From Codonopsis lanceolata (Eukaryota > Streptophyta > Magnoliopsida > Asterales > Campanulaceae), in NCBI GenBank assembly GCA_013146195.2, contig CM028377.1, positions 60,408,109-60,472,108 on the forward strand: DNA of 64,000 nt, in the 5' to 3' direction. The notes beneath the pieces were generated by a model that saw only the letters and a list, made by a program, of their open reading frames with translations, was not told the origin of the DNA and did not search any database. Shown in pieces: positions 34,723-46,732 of the stretch (positions within the stretch are counted from its first letter, which is position 1; every line of letters begins with the position of its first letter). Made by a program: the position numbers and the translations under genes.

Positions 34723-37700
34723 TGTAGACACCCCAATTTCGTACCCCTGATATGTGACTCTGGCATGTGATATCAAGAACTGTTTAAACTTAACAAATGT
34801 CAAGTTACAGGAGTTAAAAATACGAAAGGCAAAGCATGATGCGCAAAACAGTAAAATGCGAGCGATAAAAGTGCAAAGTTTGAAAGTTGAACAGTGCCAT
34901 GGCGCGGTCTAAAGGCCCCATTGGTGCGGTGCCAAGAAGAGGATGTGTCCGCGCCCAGCTAGCTACATGAGCCCTCCCAATTAATGCATTGTGCAACTTC
35001 TGAAGCACAGTGTACACGAGATTTGAGCATACATATAGAATTTGTTATCCCGGATGAGTCCTCTCCTTCAGCTATAAATAGAGGCGTTGGGACTCACTTT
35101 CAGAACCCCGGAAAGAAACTGAGAGAAACGCCGATAAAATTTCTCTACGTCGTCCTAACGCTGAGAAAGTAGTTAGCGAAGTGAGATAGGGAGTGGTCCT
35201 TCTATAAAGCCTAGAAACCCTGCCAAAACTCCGCCAAACCAAAAACCAACCGGTTAAAGTGATCCCTAACCCTTTAGTTAGGTATCCATCTGTCGGTTCC
35301 CGGGATGGGTGCTCCCGCGCCCGCCTTGGATAAGGCGTCCTGCGGATGCGGTGACATCCATCGCTCCTGTTCTCCCTTGTTTGGGGAGGACGAAATCAAA
35401 AGTGCGGGAGGAGTGCTGTCGGAATAATGCGTTGGAATGCGCCTCGGTTGCCTTTAGTGGATTTTGATCCAATATGGGAGCTTTGGGTTTCCCGCATCAA
35501 GTTATCCCTTGTTTAGGGGATATCAGGATATGGGAATGCATCACCCTTCTATTCCCATTTTCCCTTTTTTAGGGGAAAACGTGAAAGTGCAAGGAAGGAA
35601 TGTTGCAGCGCCCCCACTATGGATTTTATGAAAATAGCCTTATGGCCTATTTCGGATCACTATGAGTGCTTTGGGTTTTCTATGTGAAGTTATCCCTTGT
35701 TTAGGGGATACCAGGACATAGGAATACATCACCTTTCCATTCTCATTCTCCCTTTTTTAGGGGAGAACGTGAAAGTGCAAAGAAATATGTTGCGAGGCCC
35801 CACTGGATCCAAAATGTTTTAGAGTCGCCATCTTTATTTTAAGGAATAAATAAAGCAAAACCAAAAAAAGAAAACCAGAGATAATGAAAACGGGTTCGGA
35901 GGCTAATTTACGAGTTGGGAAGGTGCTAGGCACCCAACTCGCCCTTTCGGTCTCAAAACGGTTTTTGGCTAAAGTATGTTTTTTGTTATATTTATTTAAC
36001 AGATAAATAAAGCATTAACTGCCTACAAATACATCCATTACATCTATATTATTTACGGACTTGCAACAGTCTCTTTTACAAACAATCACAAATATACTTG
36101 AAAATATTTGGCCATAATAACTACATTTAGTATTATTTCCTAACTAAATCCGGCAAAGATAACCGCTTATATATTTACATTGGACCGGATTGGAAATAAT
36201 ACTTTTACAAGTAAAGACTTTAATGAATAAATAAAGCAAATAATTACAAATAGATCTGAAAAGATTTGGCCATAATAACGGCTACATTTAGTACTATTTC
36301 CTAACTAAATCCGGGCAGCACAACTGCTTATATGACTACATTGGGCTGGATTAGAAATAATACTTTTACAAAATGAAAGACTTTAAAATAAAACTTACAG
36401 ACAGCCTAGGGTGTGCTCGCTCTGTCCCTCGGGGAGAGAGAGTCTTTTTGTTGTTGTTGTTGTTGTGTGTTGTGTGTTGTGTGTTGTGTGAATTTGGGCA
36501 GCGTGACTGCTTCTGAAAGTTACTTTCGGCCTAGGGATTTGGGCAGAGTAACTGTTTGTGTTTGGTTGTTTGTTGGCTTGAGGTAGGCTGAAATCGGGCC
36601 GAATAACGGCTTATTTCTGGCTGATTTGGCCTTTTAAATCGGGCAGAGCAACTGCTCTTTCCACGATTTTTGGACTGGGAAAAAGGGTGGATACCTAGCT
36701 GGGGGGCTAAGGTTCACTCCAACCGGTTGGTTTTGTGTTTGGAGGAGGTTTGGCAGAGTTTCGAGGCTTTTTGAGGTGATCACTCACTATCTCACACCAC
36801 TCTCTATTTCTCCAGCATAACGTTAACGCGGAGAAGCTTGTCGAAAGAAAATGTGCTGAAATGAGAAGCCGGGCCTCTGTATTTATAGGCCGAAGTGAGG
36901 ACACGGAAGGAAATAAATTTCCTTCTTCATGCTCCAACCGATTGTACACCGCGCTGAAAATATTGCATTTTACGGCAACTGATTGGTGAACAGTATGTAG
37001 AAGGAAGGAAATTGGGCGCCATGCACCCCAAAATTGGGCGCCATGCCCAATTTGGATGGTGGCCATGCCCATTTCCAAACTTGGCCCTTTTTGTGCACTT
37101 TAGTCCCTGCAGTTCGTTCTTTTGCGCATCCTGCTTTGTCCTTTTGCACTTTTGACCCTGTAACTTGACATTTGTTAATGTTTTAACAGGTCTTGATATT
37201 TTATGTCATGTCACATACCAGAGGTACGAAATTGGGGTGTCTACACCACCCTATTTCCCCGGCCCAAAAACCATACAGTAAGTCGTTACTCTGCCTCGAG
37301 TAAATAGGCTGAAACCACCTAAAGTAAGTCGTTATTCCGCCCAAATAAATAGGCCAAAACCACCAAAACTAAGCTGTTACTCCGCCCGAGTAAACAAGCC
37401 AAAACCACCAAAAATAAGCCGTTACTCTGCCCAAATCACAGTAGCAGCAGCAACATAAAAGTCTCCCTCTCTCGAGAAGGACAGAGCGAGCACCCTCCGT
37501 TCTAAAAGGTAATAGCCTTTAAGGGCGTTATTTTTATAAAAGTTATTCTTTAAATCCGACCCAATGTAGAAAATATAAGTCGTTATGCTGCTTGGATTAA
37601 GTTAGAAAATATTATGTAAAAGAGCCGTTATAATGGCCAAATATTTTTAAATATATATGTAATTATTGTAAGGAGACGGCTGCAAGTCCGTAAATAATGT

Positions 37701-38468
37701 AGCCGCAGATGTATTTGCTTTTATTTTTCTGTCTTTTAATGCTTTGTTTATTTGCTAAATAAATATAACAAAAAGCATACTTTAGTCAAAAACCGCTTTT
37801 GAGACTGAAAGGGCGAGTTGGGTGCCTAGCATCTTCCCAACTCGTAACTTAGCCTCCGAACCCGTTTTGCAATCTCTGGTTTTTCTTTTCTTTTGGTTTT
37901 GCCTTAAAATAAAGATGGCGACTCTATAAAACATTTTGGATCCAGTGGGCGTCGCAACACTCCTTTTTTGCACTTTTCCGTTTTTCCCTAAAAAAAGGAA
38001 AATGAGAATGAAAGGGTGATGCATTCCTATATCCTGATATCCCTAAACAAGGGATAACTTGATGCAGGAAACCCAAAGCACCCATAGTGATCCAAAATAG
38101 GCCATAAGGATATTTTCATAAAATTCATAGTGGGGCCTCGCAACATCCTTTTTTGCACTTTTCCGTTTTCCCCTAAAAAAATGAGAATGAGAATGAAAGA
38201 GTGATGTATTCCTATATCCTGATATCCCCTAAACAAGAGATAACTTGATGCAGGAAACTCAAAGCTCCATATTGGACCAAAAATCCACTAAAGTCAACCG
38301 ATGCGTATTCCAACGCGCTATTTTAGACAACATTCCTCTCGCACTTTTAATTTCGTTTTCTCCTAAACAAGGAAGGATGGAATGAGAGCAGTGGTGTCCC
38401 GTATCCGCACGTACGCGCACCCCTATCCAAGGGCGCTCGGGGCGCGGTCGCACGCCGGGCGACCCACA
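34723..38468 (+). repeat. 5' LTR of a Tat-type retroelement, interrupted by a solo LTR
   Basis: The LTR starts TGTAGACACCCCAATT at 34723. A TATAAATAGAGGCG promoter lies at about 35073. It is interrupted at 35291 by an inverted LTR, resumes at about 37246, and ends ...GACCCACA at 38468, directly before the PBS. Without the insertion it is about 1.8 kb. Its right part contains AAAGGGCGAGTTGGGTGCCT and repeated GATATCC...AACAAGG.GATAACTTGATGCAG units. Confidence 0.7.
35291..37245 (-). repeat. Inverted solo LTR of the same Tat-like family
   Basis: On the minus strand it begins TGTAGACACCCCAATT at 37245, and a TATAAATAC promoter lies near 36885. It ends near 35291. Flanks CCATC (35286-35290) and CCACC (37246-37250) look like a 5-bp duplication with one change. 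The parts at 35291-36450 are the reverse complement, with divergence, of 37480-38460 in the host LTR. Confidence 0.65.
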
Positions 38469-38469
38469 G

Positions 38470-38487
38470 TGGCGACTCTGCTGGGGA
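38470..38487 (+). other. Primer binding site, Tat/Ogre type
   Basis: TGGCGACTCTGCTGGGGA lies one base after the LTR end. It is the primer site found in Tat/Ogre-type gypsy elements, where a tRNA primes minus-strand synthesis. Confidence 0.75.
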
Positions 38488-39852
38488 GATCGTTTTATTT
38501 TAAATAAAATGGAGGGCTAGACTCATAATTTTTTTTCTTTGTTTCTGGCTAAAGTATGCTTGTTATATTAATTTATGCATTTGAATATTGCGTTCCTATA
38601 CATCTGTGCCTATATTTGTGGATATGATCCTCCATCTTGCAGTAGTTTCGTTCCGATAACTGTTACGGATATATTTAAAAATATATCTACTTTTCAAAAA
38701 AAAAAAAAAGAGCGAAAAACATTTTCGAAAAAAATATATATGTCATATATATGTTTGCAATAAAATTTCGGGCAGCACAATAAAAAGGGCCGGGGCTTTA
38801 TTTTAATATTGTTTCCTTTTCGGCTCTGTGTTATTATTTTATTCTGTTTATTATTTTCATTATTCCGCAAAATATGTATATAGTTGCATTCATTCTGTCA
38901 TTTTATTTTCGGGATATAGGACAAATTTTGTAATTAATATGCATAGATAGATTCTCCGCTTTTCTTTCTATTTCTTAATGTGATGTGTTTGCTTGCTCGC
39001 GCTCAAACTAAAAAGCCGAGAAAATCCATGCGTAACAGCTAGACAGGCCATATCTGTTTTATTTTCTGTTTGTATATCTGAAAAAAAAGAAGAAGATTTT
39101 ATTGCTTTTTAGAGACTGCACACACGCACACGCATATAGGTATATTCCGAACTGCTACCCTACACCATGGCCAGCCTACCCCCTGCATAAACCAACGTTA
39201 GAATGCATATAGATTCTCCAGGACACTTCAATGACCGACCGATTTTTGCATCTTTGAATCGTGGGTCAGCCCCTGCCAAAAAGAAAAATATGAAAGAACA
39301 AGGAAAAAAATGAATAAATAAAATAAAAGTGCGCAAATCAAAAAAAAAAGATGAATGAAAAAATAAATTGCGCAACAAAAAAAAACAAAAAAAATACGGG
39401 CTGATTTATTATTCTATGGTGCTCGACTTAGACCATTTTGAATGGTGGATCCCGGAAAGAGTATAGGCCCTTCACCTGGGATCAGTCCGATCTTGGGGAG
39501 TCGAAAGGCAGGTGGAATACGTTGGTCCTATACTCTGGAAAAAGAATCCACTGTTCCAGAAAAAGTCCTGAGACCGTCAAAATAAAGCAGGTGCTTATTC
39601 GGTCAATTGTATGAAAAATAAATAATAAAAAAATACTAATAAAGACACGCTGTACTCCAAGCCCAGAAAGCCTTCAGCCAGCCTTCTGATACCTCCAAAC
39701 CCATTTTTCTCAGAAACCTGGCCCGAATTTGGAAAGGTAGAGATAGTACTGGCCGGTTGATACGGGAAATAAGTGTAGAAATCAGATCAGATGGTATCAG
39801 TATCAGATCAGATAAGGGCAGAATCAGTTCAGAGGGTACAGAACTAAGCAAT
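38488..39852 (+). other. Untranslated leader of the Tat-type element
   Basis: Long non-coding leader between the PBS and gag, a usual feature of Tat/Ogre elements. It has A-rich runs and a nearly inverted pair (GAAAGAGTATAGGCCC near 39456; GGTCCTATACTCTGG near 39523). No ORF is convincing. Confidence 0.45.
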
Positions 39853-41240
39853 ATGGTAGCAGAAAGTGAGCAGTCCGCTATGGGTACAGATACAGGGGCT
39901 CCAGGGTACGCTCCAACTCCAGCAATGTAGCAGTGGTTAGACCAAAATTTGGGTGCAACGACTGATCGTATACTGAGCCAAATAGCAAGTCTTATGCAAG
40001 GTCCAAAGCTCAGTGGTGAGGTAATCTCTTCCCCTGCAGCTCCCCAAGAAGCATCAACCCCCCATGTGCCTCCAAACCCAATTTCCCAGCCAAACACTAA
40101 CCCACCAAATATTGCCACTACCCCAAATCCAAATCCTCCACCAAGTCCTTATTACCCAAATATCAACCCTTACCCGTCTTATCCTCCATATCCTCTCCCA
40201 AGCACCAATATTCCCCAGAGCCCAAACGACCTCCCTTTTCCCATAACCAACCCACTCCAGAATAGCCCACATATGGACCCACAAAGCTATAACCCGCCAG
40301 GCCAAGTTACCACCTACTTACCTTTCAATGATCCTGGCCGCCCAGCCGAAACCATCAATAATCCGCCAGCCCAGAATCCTTATACTGCCCAAAATCCGCC
40401 AGCCCAGAATCCTTATATTGCCCAATATCCTTATCTAACCCAATACCCATATCCAACCCAAAATCCTTACCCCGCCCAAAATCCTTACCAGATACCGCAG
40501 CCAGAAATTAACTCAGCTTTCCCTAATCCTGCCAGCATATACTGAAAGCCAACTCTCCCAGCCACCAAAATGGAGGCCGACATGAAAAATATGAAAACCA
40601 TGATGCTCAAACTTCTCAACAAAGGGGAATTTTCTACGCGGGCACTAGCATTGCAACCTTCAGCAATATTACCTTCAAAATTCATAATGCCCGACATAGA
40701 AAAATTTGATGGGACTGGATGCCCTATATCCCATTTGAAATCTTATTCCACTGGCATGTAGTCAAGGGGAGCTAGCTTTAAGGCTATGGCTTCCAATTTT
40801 CACATCACCCTAATAGAGGCTGCCAAATAATGGCTAGTGTTGTCTGATAGCAGCACCATGAATACTTGGGACCAGATAGCTGAAGGGTTCCTTGAAAGAT
40901 ACAAAGACAACACCAGCCCTGAAAATAAAAGGGACCTCGAGTCATGCACCCTAAAGGGAAAAAGAAACCTGTGCTGAGTTTGCATTCATGTGGAAAAGGA
41001 AGTTGACCCAGACTTTTGATAGACATGATCCGGCTGAGAAAAAGGGGAGGGAAGACATTATTTGAATCCTCAGCATTTTACCTCCAATCTTCAGCATGCA
41101 AGGGGCTCAACTGACAGGAAAAAAAAAACACGACGGAAGCTCACAATAAAACACTAAAATATAAAATTACAGGTCCTAAGGTGCAACTTATGAATAATTG
41201 CTAAAGAAATTTAGATTGTCCATTATCTACCTGTACATAT
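39853..41240 (+). pseudogene. gag: Tat-type gypsy gag, degenerate
   Basis: Gag would form the particle shell that packages the element RNA. The frame from ATG 39853 has a stop at 39928-39930 and then stays open to 40545. It encodes a proline/asparagine/tyrosine-rich stretch with repeated AQNPY units (residues about 140-190). After a frame change it continues at 40570 with KFIMPDIEKFDGTGCP...HLKSY. This is followed, with several stops, by a WLVL ... TWDQIAEGFLERYK ... CAEFA-type block, the typical retrotransposon gag core of Tat elements. Protease and polymerase do not follow. Homology fades near 41240, where minus-strand genes begin. It is non-functional. Confidence 0.7.
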
Positions 41241-41315
41241 CTATTATTGCCTCTACCCCCCTTGTTCCCCCAAAAACTATCCCTTCTTTTGCAGCTCAAG
41301 CCCCAAGGTGGTCCA

Positions 41316-43037
41316 TCAGTGTCTGCGGCGTCCGCTCAGCCGGGCCCATATACTCCTCCTGCGAGGCGCAGAAGAAGCTCTAGTTTCACCCGCATGAGAG
41401 CCCCCAGAAGTATCCTCTTCTTCATCATTGGCATCTCCATTCTCCTGGGCAGCTGTGTTACTTGGACCGGCCCCATCATTTCTGAAGGCAGCACCCCATT
41501 CAGGCTGAGGAGGAGGGACAGCCTCCTCTGGCTCCCACGGGTTATTCTGCCTACTTGCGATGCTCAGCAGAGGAAGCTCGTTGCCATCATTTCTAAAAGT
41601 CGTGCCCCATCCAGTCTGAGGGGGAGGAGCAGCCACTTCAGGTTCCCAAGGGTTGTGCTGCATGCTTGTATTGCTTAACCTACGGGGCGCATTGCTAGGA
41701 CCCGTTGTGTTTGGTCCAGGAGCTGTCTGGGCACCAAGATTATGTACCCACCTGAATTCCTCCTATAGGGCCTGAGGGACGACTAGCCCTAAACTATCAA
41801 TATCCTCGCCTATCTCCATCAGGCGAGCATCTATATCGCTAACAATATGACGACCCAGCAAATTCCTCAACCCACGCCTGATCACGCGAGATGCCCCCTT
41901 GGCAGCCACCATTATCCATGCCAAATATTCGTGGGAAAGAAACATATAATCAGAAAATAAATAGGCTACCTCTAGCCTATCAAAATCCCGTTGCCACATT
42001 TCCTAGATAGTGGTACCTAGGTTCTCGTCATTATTATCCGCCTCCAGATATACAGGACGAGTTGGGTTAGGGATAAGCTGCTCTCTCCCGAACTGGCGCA
42101 AGATCCTGTCAGCTCTGTAGAAAGAAGTCCGCTCAATGCCCAACAAGACAACTTGATTATATTCTGCGGAATACATAATGAAGCGACGGATCTGCCAGTG
42201 GTGGATCACCCAGACTATGTCCATGGAGCCCCTACGAAAGAAGTTCTCAGCCCAATCATACTCTGAATAGTTGGTCTGAGGAAAGTGACCACGAAGGCCA
42301 TAAAGCCCTGGGTCATACAGTGCTCCATGCGATACAGTGGCCATCACCCAAAGAAAATGCTCATCCAGCCACATGTGGACCAAAAAGGGGCTGCCGGTAG
42401 GGAATAATTCATCACCGCTTGCAAAAGCATCCAGGACCGCTAGAGTCTCCGCCAGAATCACCGGAACAATATTTAGCCGGCGATCCCGTGCCTGCAATTG
42501 TAGGTCAACGACCCGCACATCGATAAATCTGGGTTGGCCCACCAACAAATACCTCCCTACCAGGCAAAGGAAAAGCGCAGACAACTGACGCCGCAAGTAA
42601 TCTATGTCATCCTCCCTGAATTCTGTAAAGGCTCCAGGAAAGACGGTCAGATCAAAAGTTACTCCATCATAAAAACCTGGAGTAGCGCGGCGAGTGGTGC
42701 AAAACAGCTCCCTAATTGCCATATACGGACGCCTCTGGTGAGAAGGCATGGCAATCAAACGAGAAGGTGCCACCTCCAACATTGCACAGAACTCTTCATA
42801 AGTGGGGCACATTTCGTTCATACCGAAGTTAAAAAGGTGGTCCTGAGGAGACCAAAACCTGGAGGCTCCCCTCAGCATGTCCCAATTAATGATAACATTC
42901 CTCCAGGATAGCAGGCACCTGAATCCAAAAATATGATCAAACCAATCATGCTCGTCTGAACGTAGGGAGAGAATCCAAAAATCCAAAGCATTCTCATAAA
43001 TTTATATCTCTAGCGCTGTATGAATTCGTGCAGCCAT
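41316..43037 (-). pseudogene. DUF7745-type protein, one frame with three nonsense codons
   Basis: From ATG 43037 (MAARIHTALEI) one reading frame runs 574 codons to the stop at 41316. It is interrupted only by in-frame stops at 43004-43002, 42005-42003 and 41765-41763; there is no frameshift. The open middle part (42986-42003, 327 codons) resembles DUF7745. Matching segments are DHLFNFGMNEMCPTYEEF, VPVILAETLAVLDAF, FLVHMWLDEHFLWV and DRILRQFGREQLIP. The C-terminal part holds two copies of an NPWEPE..PPPQ..WG..FRNDG unit and an Arg-rich end. The function of this family is unknown; members are common in or near plant retroelements. A TATA box lies at 43163. It is probably a young pseudogene. It is antisense to the adjoining gag. 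Confidence 0.75.
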
Positions 43038-43154
43038 TTGTAAGAAGAAATGCAAAGGATTATCTGATAAAGGTGGCAATGGCTGAGCAGAAACAAGGTT
43101 AGAAATTTGTAAGAAAGAGCTGGGTGAGTCTGTGAAGAAGCAAGCAATCACCCG

Positions 43155-43163
43155 TCCGCCTTT
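43155..43163 (-). promoter_or_regulatory. TATA box of the DUF7745-type gene
   Basis: The minus-strand sequence CAGTATAAAAGGCGG places TATAAAAG about 120 bases upstream of ATG 43037. It faces the gene and lies in DNA without LTR similarity. Confidence 0.5.
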
Positions 43164-43689
43164 TATACTGAAAATCCAAGAAACGGACGATTTCGGAGCA
43201 CAATACGCGAATAGTGTTGAACAGGGATTCCACAGAAAGAGCTCAGGGCGCCGCCATATGCTCTCTCTGGCGCCGCGCCAAAGGCCTTATTTGGCCGCGC
43301 CAGTTGTGCCATCGTTCTCGAAACCGCCTCTGCACCGGTTTGCCCGGCTGCATTTCTATTATTTATGTCTAATTATGGATAAAGAAGAAAAGGCTACGCA
43401 CACTAGCTCATCGGCAATTATATGGCCAAGAAACAGGAGAAGGCGGCTGCTTTTTCCTCCCCGCGTATCACCAGAAAAGCCCGCTCGAGGTCGAAGGTGT
43501 ATTCTCATAAAACCCATTTCTGAAAAACAGCGTGCTGTTACCCTTAGAAATTGGTATAGCTTTATTTTATGCATGTGTTTGAGTCTGCAGTCTAATATTT
43601 TTGTATCATATAAAATTATATTGCATTGTATAATAAATGTCTGTACCGGTTTTAGTATAAAAAAGAAAAAGAAAAAGGGAAACTAATAA

Positions 43690-45562
43690 TCACAGGTATC
43701 CAAGACTAATGTGCTCGGGACGACTGACTCCTATCAAGACCACCACCCATGACCCAAGGGCCCTCTGTGCCACCAGCTCTGTATGCTCGACCGCCGGCTG
43801 CTCGATCCTGATCGCATCATCGTCATCACCATCCCGGCGCCTAGTTTGCCGCACTGTGTAATTCCCCCTGTAGGAAAATTCGTCAACAAGCTTTTGATAA
43901 AGCTTGTTAATGCTGAAGAAGCCCCGCAACAGCCTCTTGTAAGTGGACACATTCACCTGAGAAAAAAAGTGAGACAGCAAAAAGAAAATATATCAGTCTC
44001 CAAAAAAAATAGACATGCATAAAAGGGAGGAAAATGGTAAATAAAAAAAATGTATGTGCATGATGAAAAAAAGAGAGAAAAAAATGCAAAGGTAAATGTG
44101 TCTACCGAACGGGCCTGCTCCGGAACCCGACGCTCCTTAGGAATCTCGACATCTGGAAGCATCTCCTCTACCACATGACCGCCTAATCGATATCGAAGGT
44201 AGAGAAGACGCCATCGGGCTCAAGAACTCAGCATTCTCGTCGAGAGATGGGATGGAAGGCCTTGGCCTGGCAGAGGCATCAGAAGCCCGCCTGGGCACAG
44301 CAGGAGCAGGAAAGGGAGGATGAAGCACTGTCCGCAAGAAATCCTCATATGCCATAACCGAAAAATCAGTCGCTGGCATAAGGTATTTGGACAGGTACTG
44401 ATACCTGTTCGGCAAGTGGTTGGGCTCTATCACCCAAAAATGGGGCCTAGGAGGCACCACTGGAAGCATCAAAATCGAATAATGCTGGCAGTTGACTCGC
44501 TCGCCCATATATAAAGAATCCACCACAATGGATACCATCAGTATCCGGCAGCGGCTCAATCCTAAGGCAACAGCATAATGCCCCTCCAGGCCCTCCCAAG
44601 GAAGGAAGTGCACTGTACCCGGACTCGAGCTAGTAATCCGTTCGTGCACCCGTTCCTTATTTGCACAACCGCCGTCCTGGTCCGGCCGAACTCTGTTCTC
44701 ATCGATAAATTGAAGTAGAAAAGGTGGCTGGTGGACACGCTGACGAAGACGACCTGGTGTGAAATGAAAGAATGAAAAGGCCCAGACCTGCAAAATAAAA
44801 AAAATAAAAAAAGGAAGAAATTTTATCAGCAATAAAAAAAATGAATGCTGCGAAAAAAAAAGATATAAAAAAAAAGAAGCAGCAAAAGCAGGAAAAGGCA
44901 TATACCTCCCACGCCGGAGCAAATCCATTCAAGGTCGGTGAGTCATTCCGACAAGTCCTATTCATAGAAGCATATAGTTTGGCCAGGCCCGCCTGCCCCC
45001 AATCATAAGCAGGAATCCGCTCGAAATCTGCCAAGCAGGCCAGGACAGAAACCTTCAGGGTGGTAGAAGAGTTGGCAAAAAGCGACGTGCCAAGGAAGAA
45101 AAATAAGAATGCTCTAGCCACGCGAGTCACTGCGGCGAGGTCGTTTTCTGGGACCCGCCCAGCGTTGGCTAGAAGCCATTTCCGCACGCTGCTAATAAAA
45201 ATCTCATCCGTCGATTTGAATTCCGGCTCGAAACCCAGGAGGTCCCCCACCTCCTCAGGACGCCGACGGAGAGTATAATCGGGAGTCAAAGTCTCACCAA
45301 TGCCGGTAGGGAGGCCGGTGATAGCGGCAAAATCGCATGGAGTCATGGTCGCCTCCCCCCAACTGAAATGGAAAGTGTGGGTGGTGTCCCACCAATAGTC
45401 CCGAAGCGCATCAAAAATCGGCAGATAACTCGTAAAGGGGCAAAAGGCATGAAGGAAGGCACTGAAACCGGAGCCCTTCACTAAGACTTGTGCTGCCTCG
45501 GGCAACATGCAATAAATCTCCATCACATTAGTACAAGAAGCCCGAACCCTCTGAAACGGCAT
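43690..45562 (-). pseudogene. Plant mobile domain (PMD, MAIN-like) gene with one frameshift
   Basis: PMD proteins occur as host genes (MAIN/MAIL type, nuclear, needed for silencing and genome stability) and in transposons. Exons on the minus strand are 45562-44906 (219 codons), 44787-44106 and 43956-43690 (89 codons), all with GT/AG borders and phase 0 junctions. Exon 1 has the PMD core: DYWWDTTHTFHFSWGEATMT, DFAAITGLPTGI, VRKWLLANAG and YDWGQAGLAKLYASMNRTC. Exon 2 is 682 nt, one more than a multiple of three. Its frame is lost between about 44215 and 44180, after which HVVEEMLPDVEIPKERR is in another frame up to the donor. Exon 3 begins VNVSTYKRLLRGFF. The start lies 6 nt after a T-rich AG acceptor, so an upstream exon may be missing. 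Upstream is a copia LTR. Probably inactive. Confidence 0.75.
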
Positions 45563-45693
45563 GCGGAACTAAAAAAAAAAAAGAAAGGGAAAGAAGAGGT
45601 AAGTCTACTATCTTTATTTTCCTTGCAAAATAAAAAAAAAGGAATAATAATAATAATAATGAATGAATAAGGATAAGTAATGATAGGTGCAAG

Positions 45694-46675
45694 GGTAAAA
45701 TAGGTGAAGCCTATTTTATCTTGTTTTCACCTTTCTTGGTCAAAGAAGGATTTTATTTTAGTTAATGATTTTAGGTGTTAGTCTTTGATTAGGATTCTTT
45801 TTGTAGATTGATTTGGAAAATCTTTCAAAAGATTTAGACAACATTTTTTTTGGTAACTAGATTTCTGTATATTTATTAGTTATTCCAAGTATCATAGTTT
45901 TGTTAGGAAACATAATCTTGCATATTTTATTGCTAATCTCTTTCCTAGTAGGAGAATGTTTCTTGTGCCGTGTTCTATAGGAGAAGGGTGCCTATTTATG
46001 GAGGATGGAATCCGTGGCCTGGGGGTGCTGAAATTGAGAGCTTACATGAGAGAATCTATTCAGGGAGCTTGAGGGAGAAGAACTACAGCCATAATCTTGG
46101 AGCTTGAGCGAGAAAATCAGAATTCTATAGAGCTCCAAAAAGGGAACGGCTGTGGGTACAGTCATAGCAGTGCTGAAGAGAGTAGATCGAAAGCCATATG
46201 CTGAGAGCAACATTGCAGCAGTTCTGAAGCAGTTCTGAAGTGCAGAAGTTCAGCAGTCCGATTGTAGCTTCCAATGTTTCAACATCGACAGCTACATTGA
46301 ACTCTGAAACTATTTTTTGTGCTTCCTATTTTGTTTAAAGGAAGTTGTTTTGTTTCTTCCCACGTTTTGTTTAACCTATTTATGTGGGGTTTTTGTTCTC
46401 CAAGATTCATTATCTTGTGAGAATATTTTTTGTATGATTTCACATTCTTTTTGTAAAACCAAATCATATCTTTTTAGTGAAATCTTTTTGGCCATGAGGC
46501 TAGATCTACAAGCATAGGCTTGTAGATTGTTTGGTAAATTTTTGTGATTAATTTCGTGTTTTAGTATTAAGTCTTCCGCTGTTTTTGTTATTTTTCTGTC
46601 TATTGTGAATTCCATCGTAGCTTTTTCACAAGCTACGTTAAATCTTTGAGAATCCTAGCTACTTTCGTTCTTTCA
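45694..46675 (+). repeat. 5' LTR of a copia element
   Basis: It begins at the base aligned to TGTAAAATAGG of the solo LTR at 30312 (here GGTAAAATAGG) and ends ...TTCTTTCA. A PBS follows three bases later. Length is 982 bp. It contains blocks shared with 30312-31144 such as GGCCATGAGGCTAGATCTAC. Confidence 0.75.
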
Positions 46676-46678
46676 TTT

Positions 46679-46690
46679 AGTATCAGAGCC
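46679..46690 (+). other. Primer binding site of the copia element
   Basis: AGTATCAGAGCC matches, with one change, the TGGTATCAGAGC site complementary to initiator methionine tRNA, standard for copia elements. Confidence 0.7.
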
Positions 46691-46732
46691 TTCTCTTGAT
46701 ATCACTAAGAGTTGATTCTGGTTAAAGTCGTG

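Noticed and set aside
39636..40118. 160-codon minus-strand frame
   Set aside because: It is antisense to the start of the Tat gag and has no known domain; gag composition on the plus strand explains it.
43132..43686. 184-codon plus-strand frame between the two minus-strand genes
   Set aside because: It covers the TATA box and 3' end of genes on the other strand, has no domain, and ends in a Lys run.
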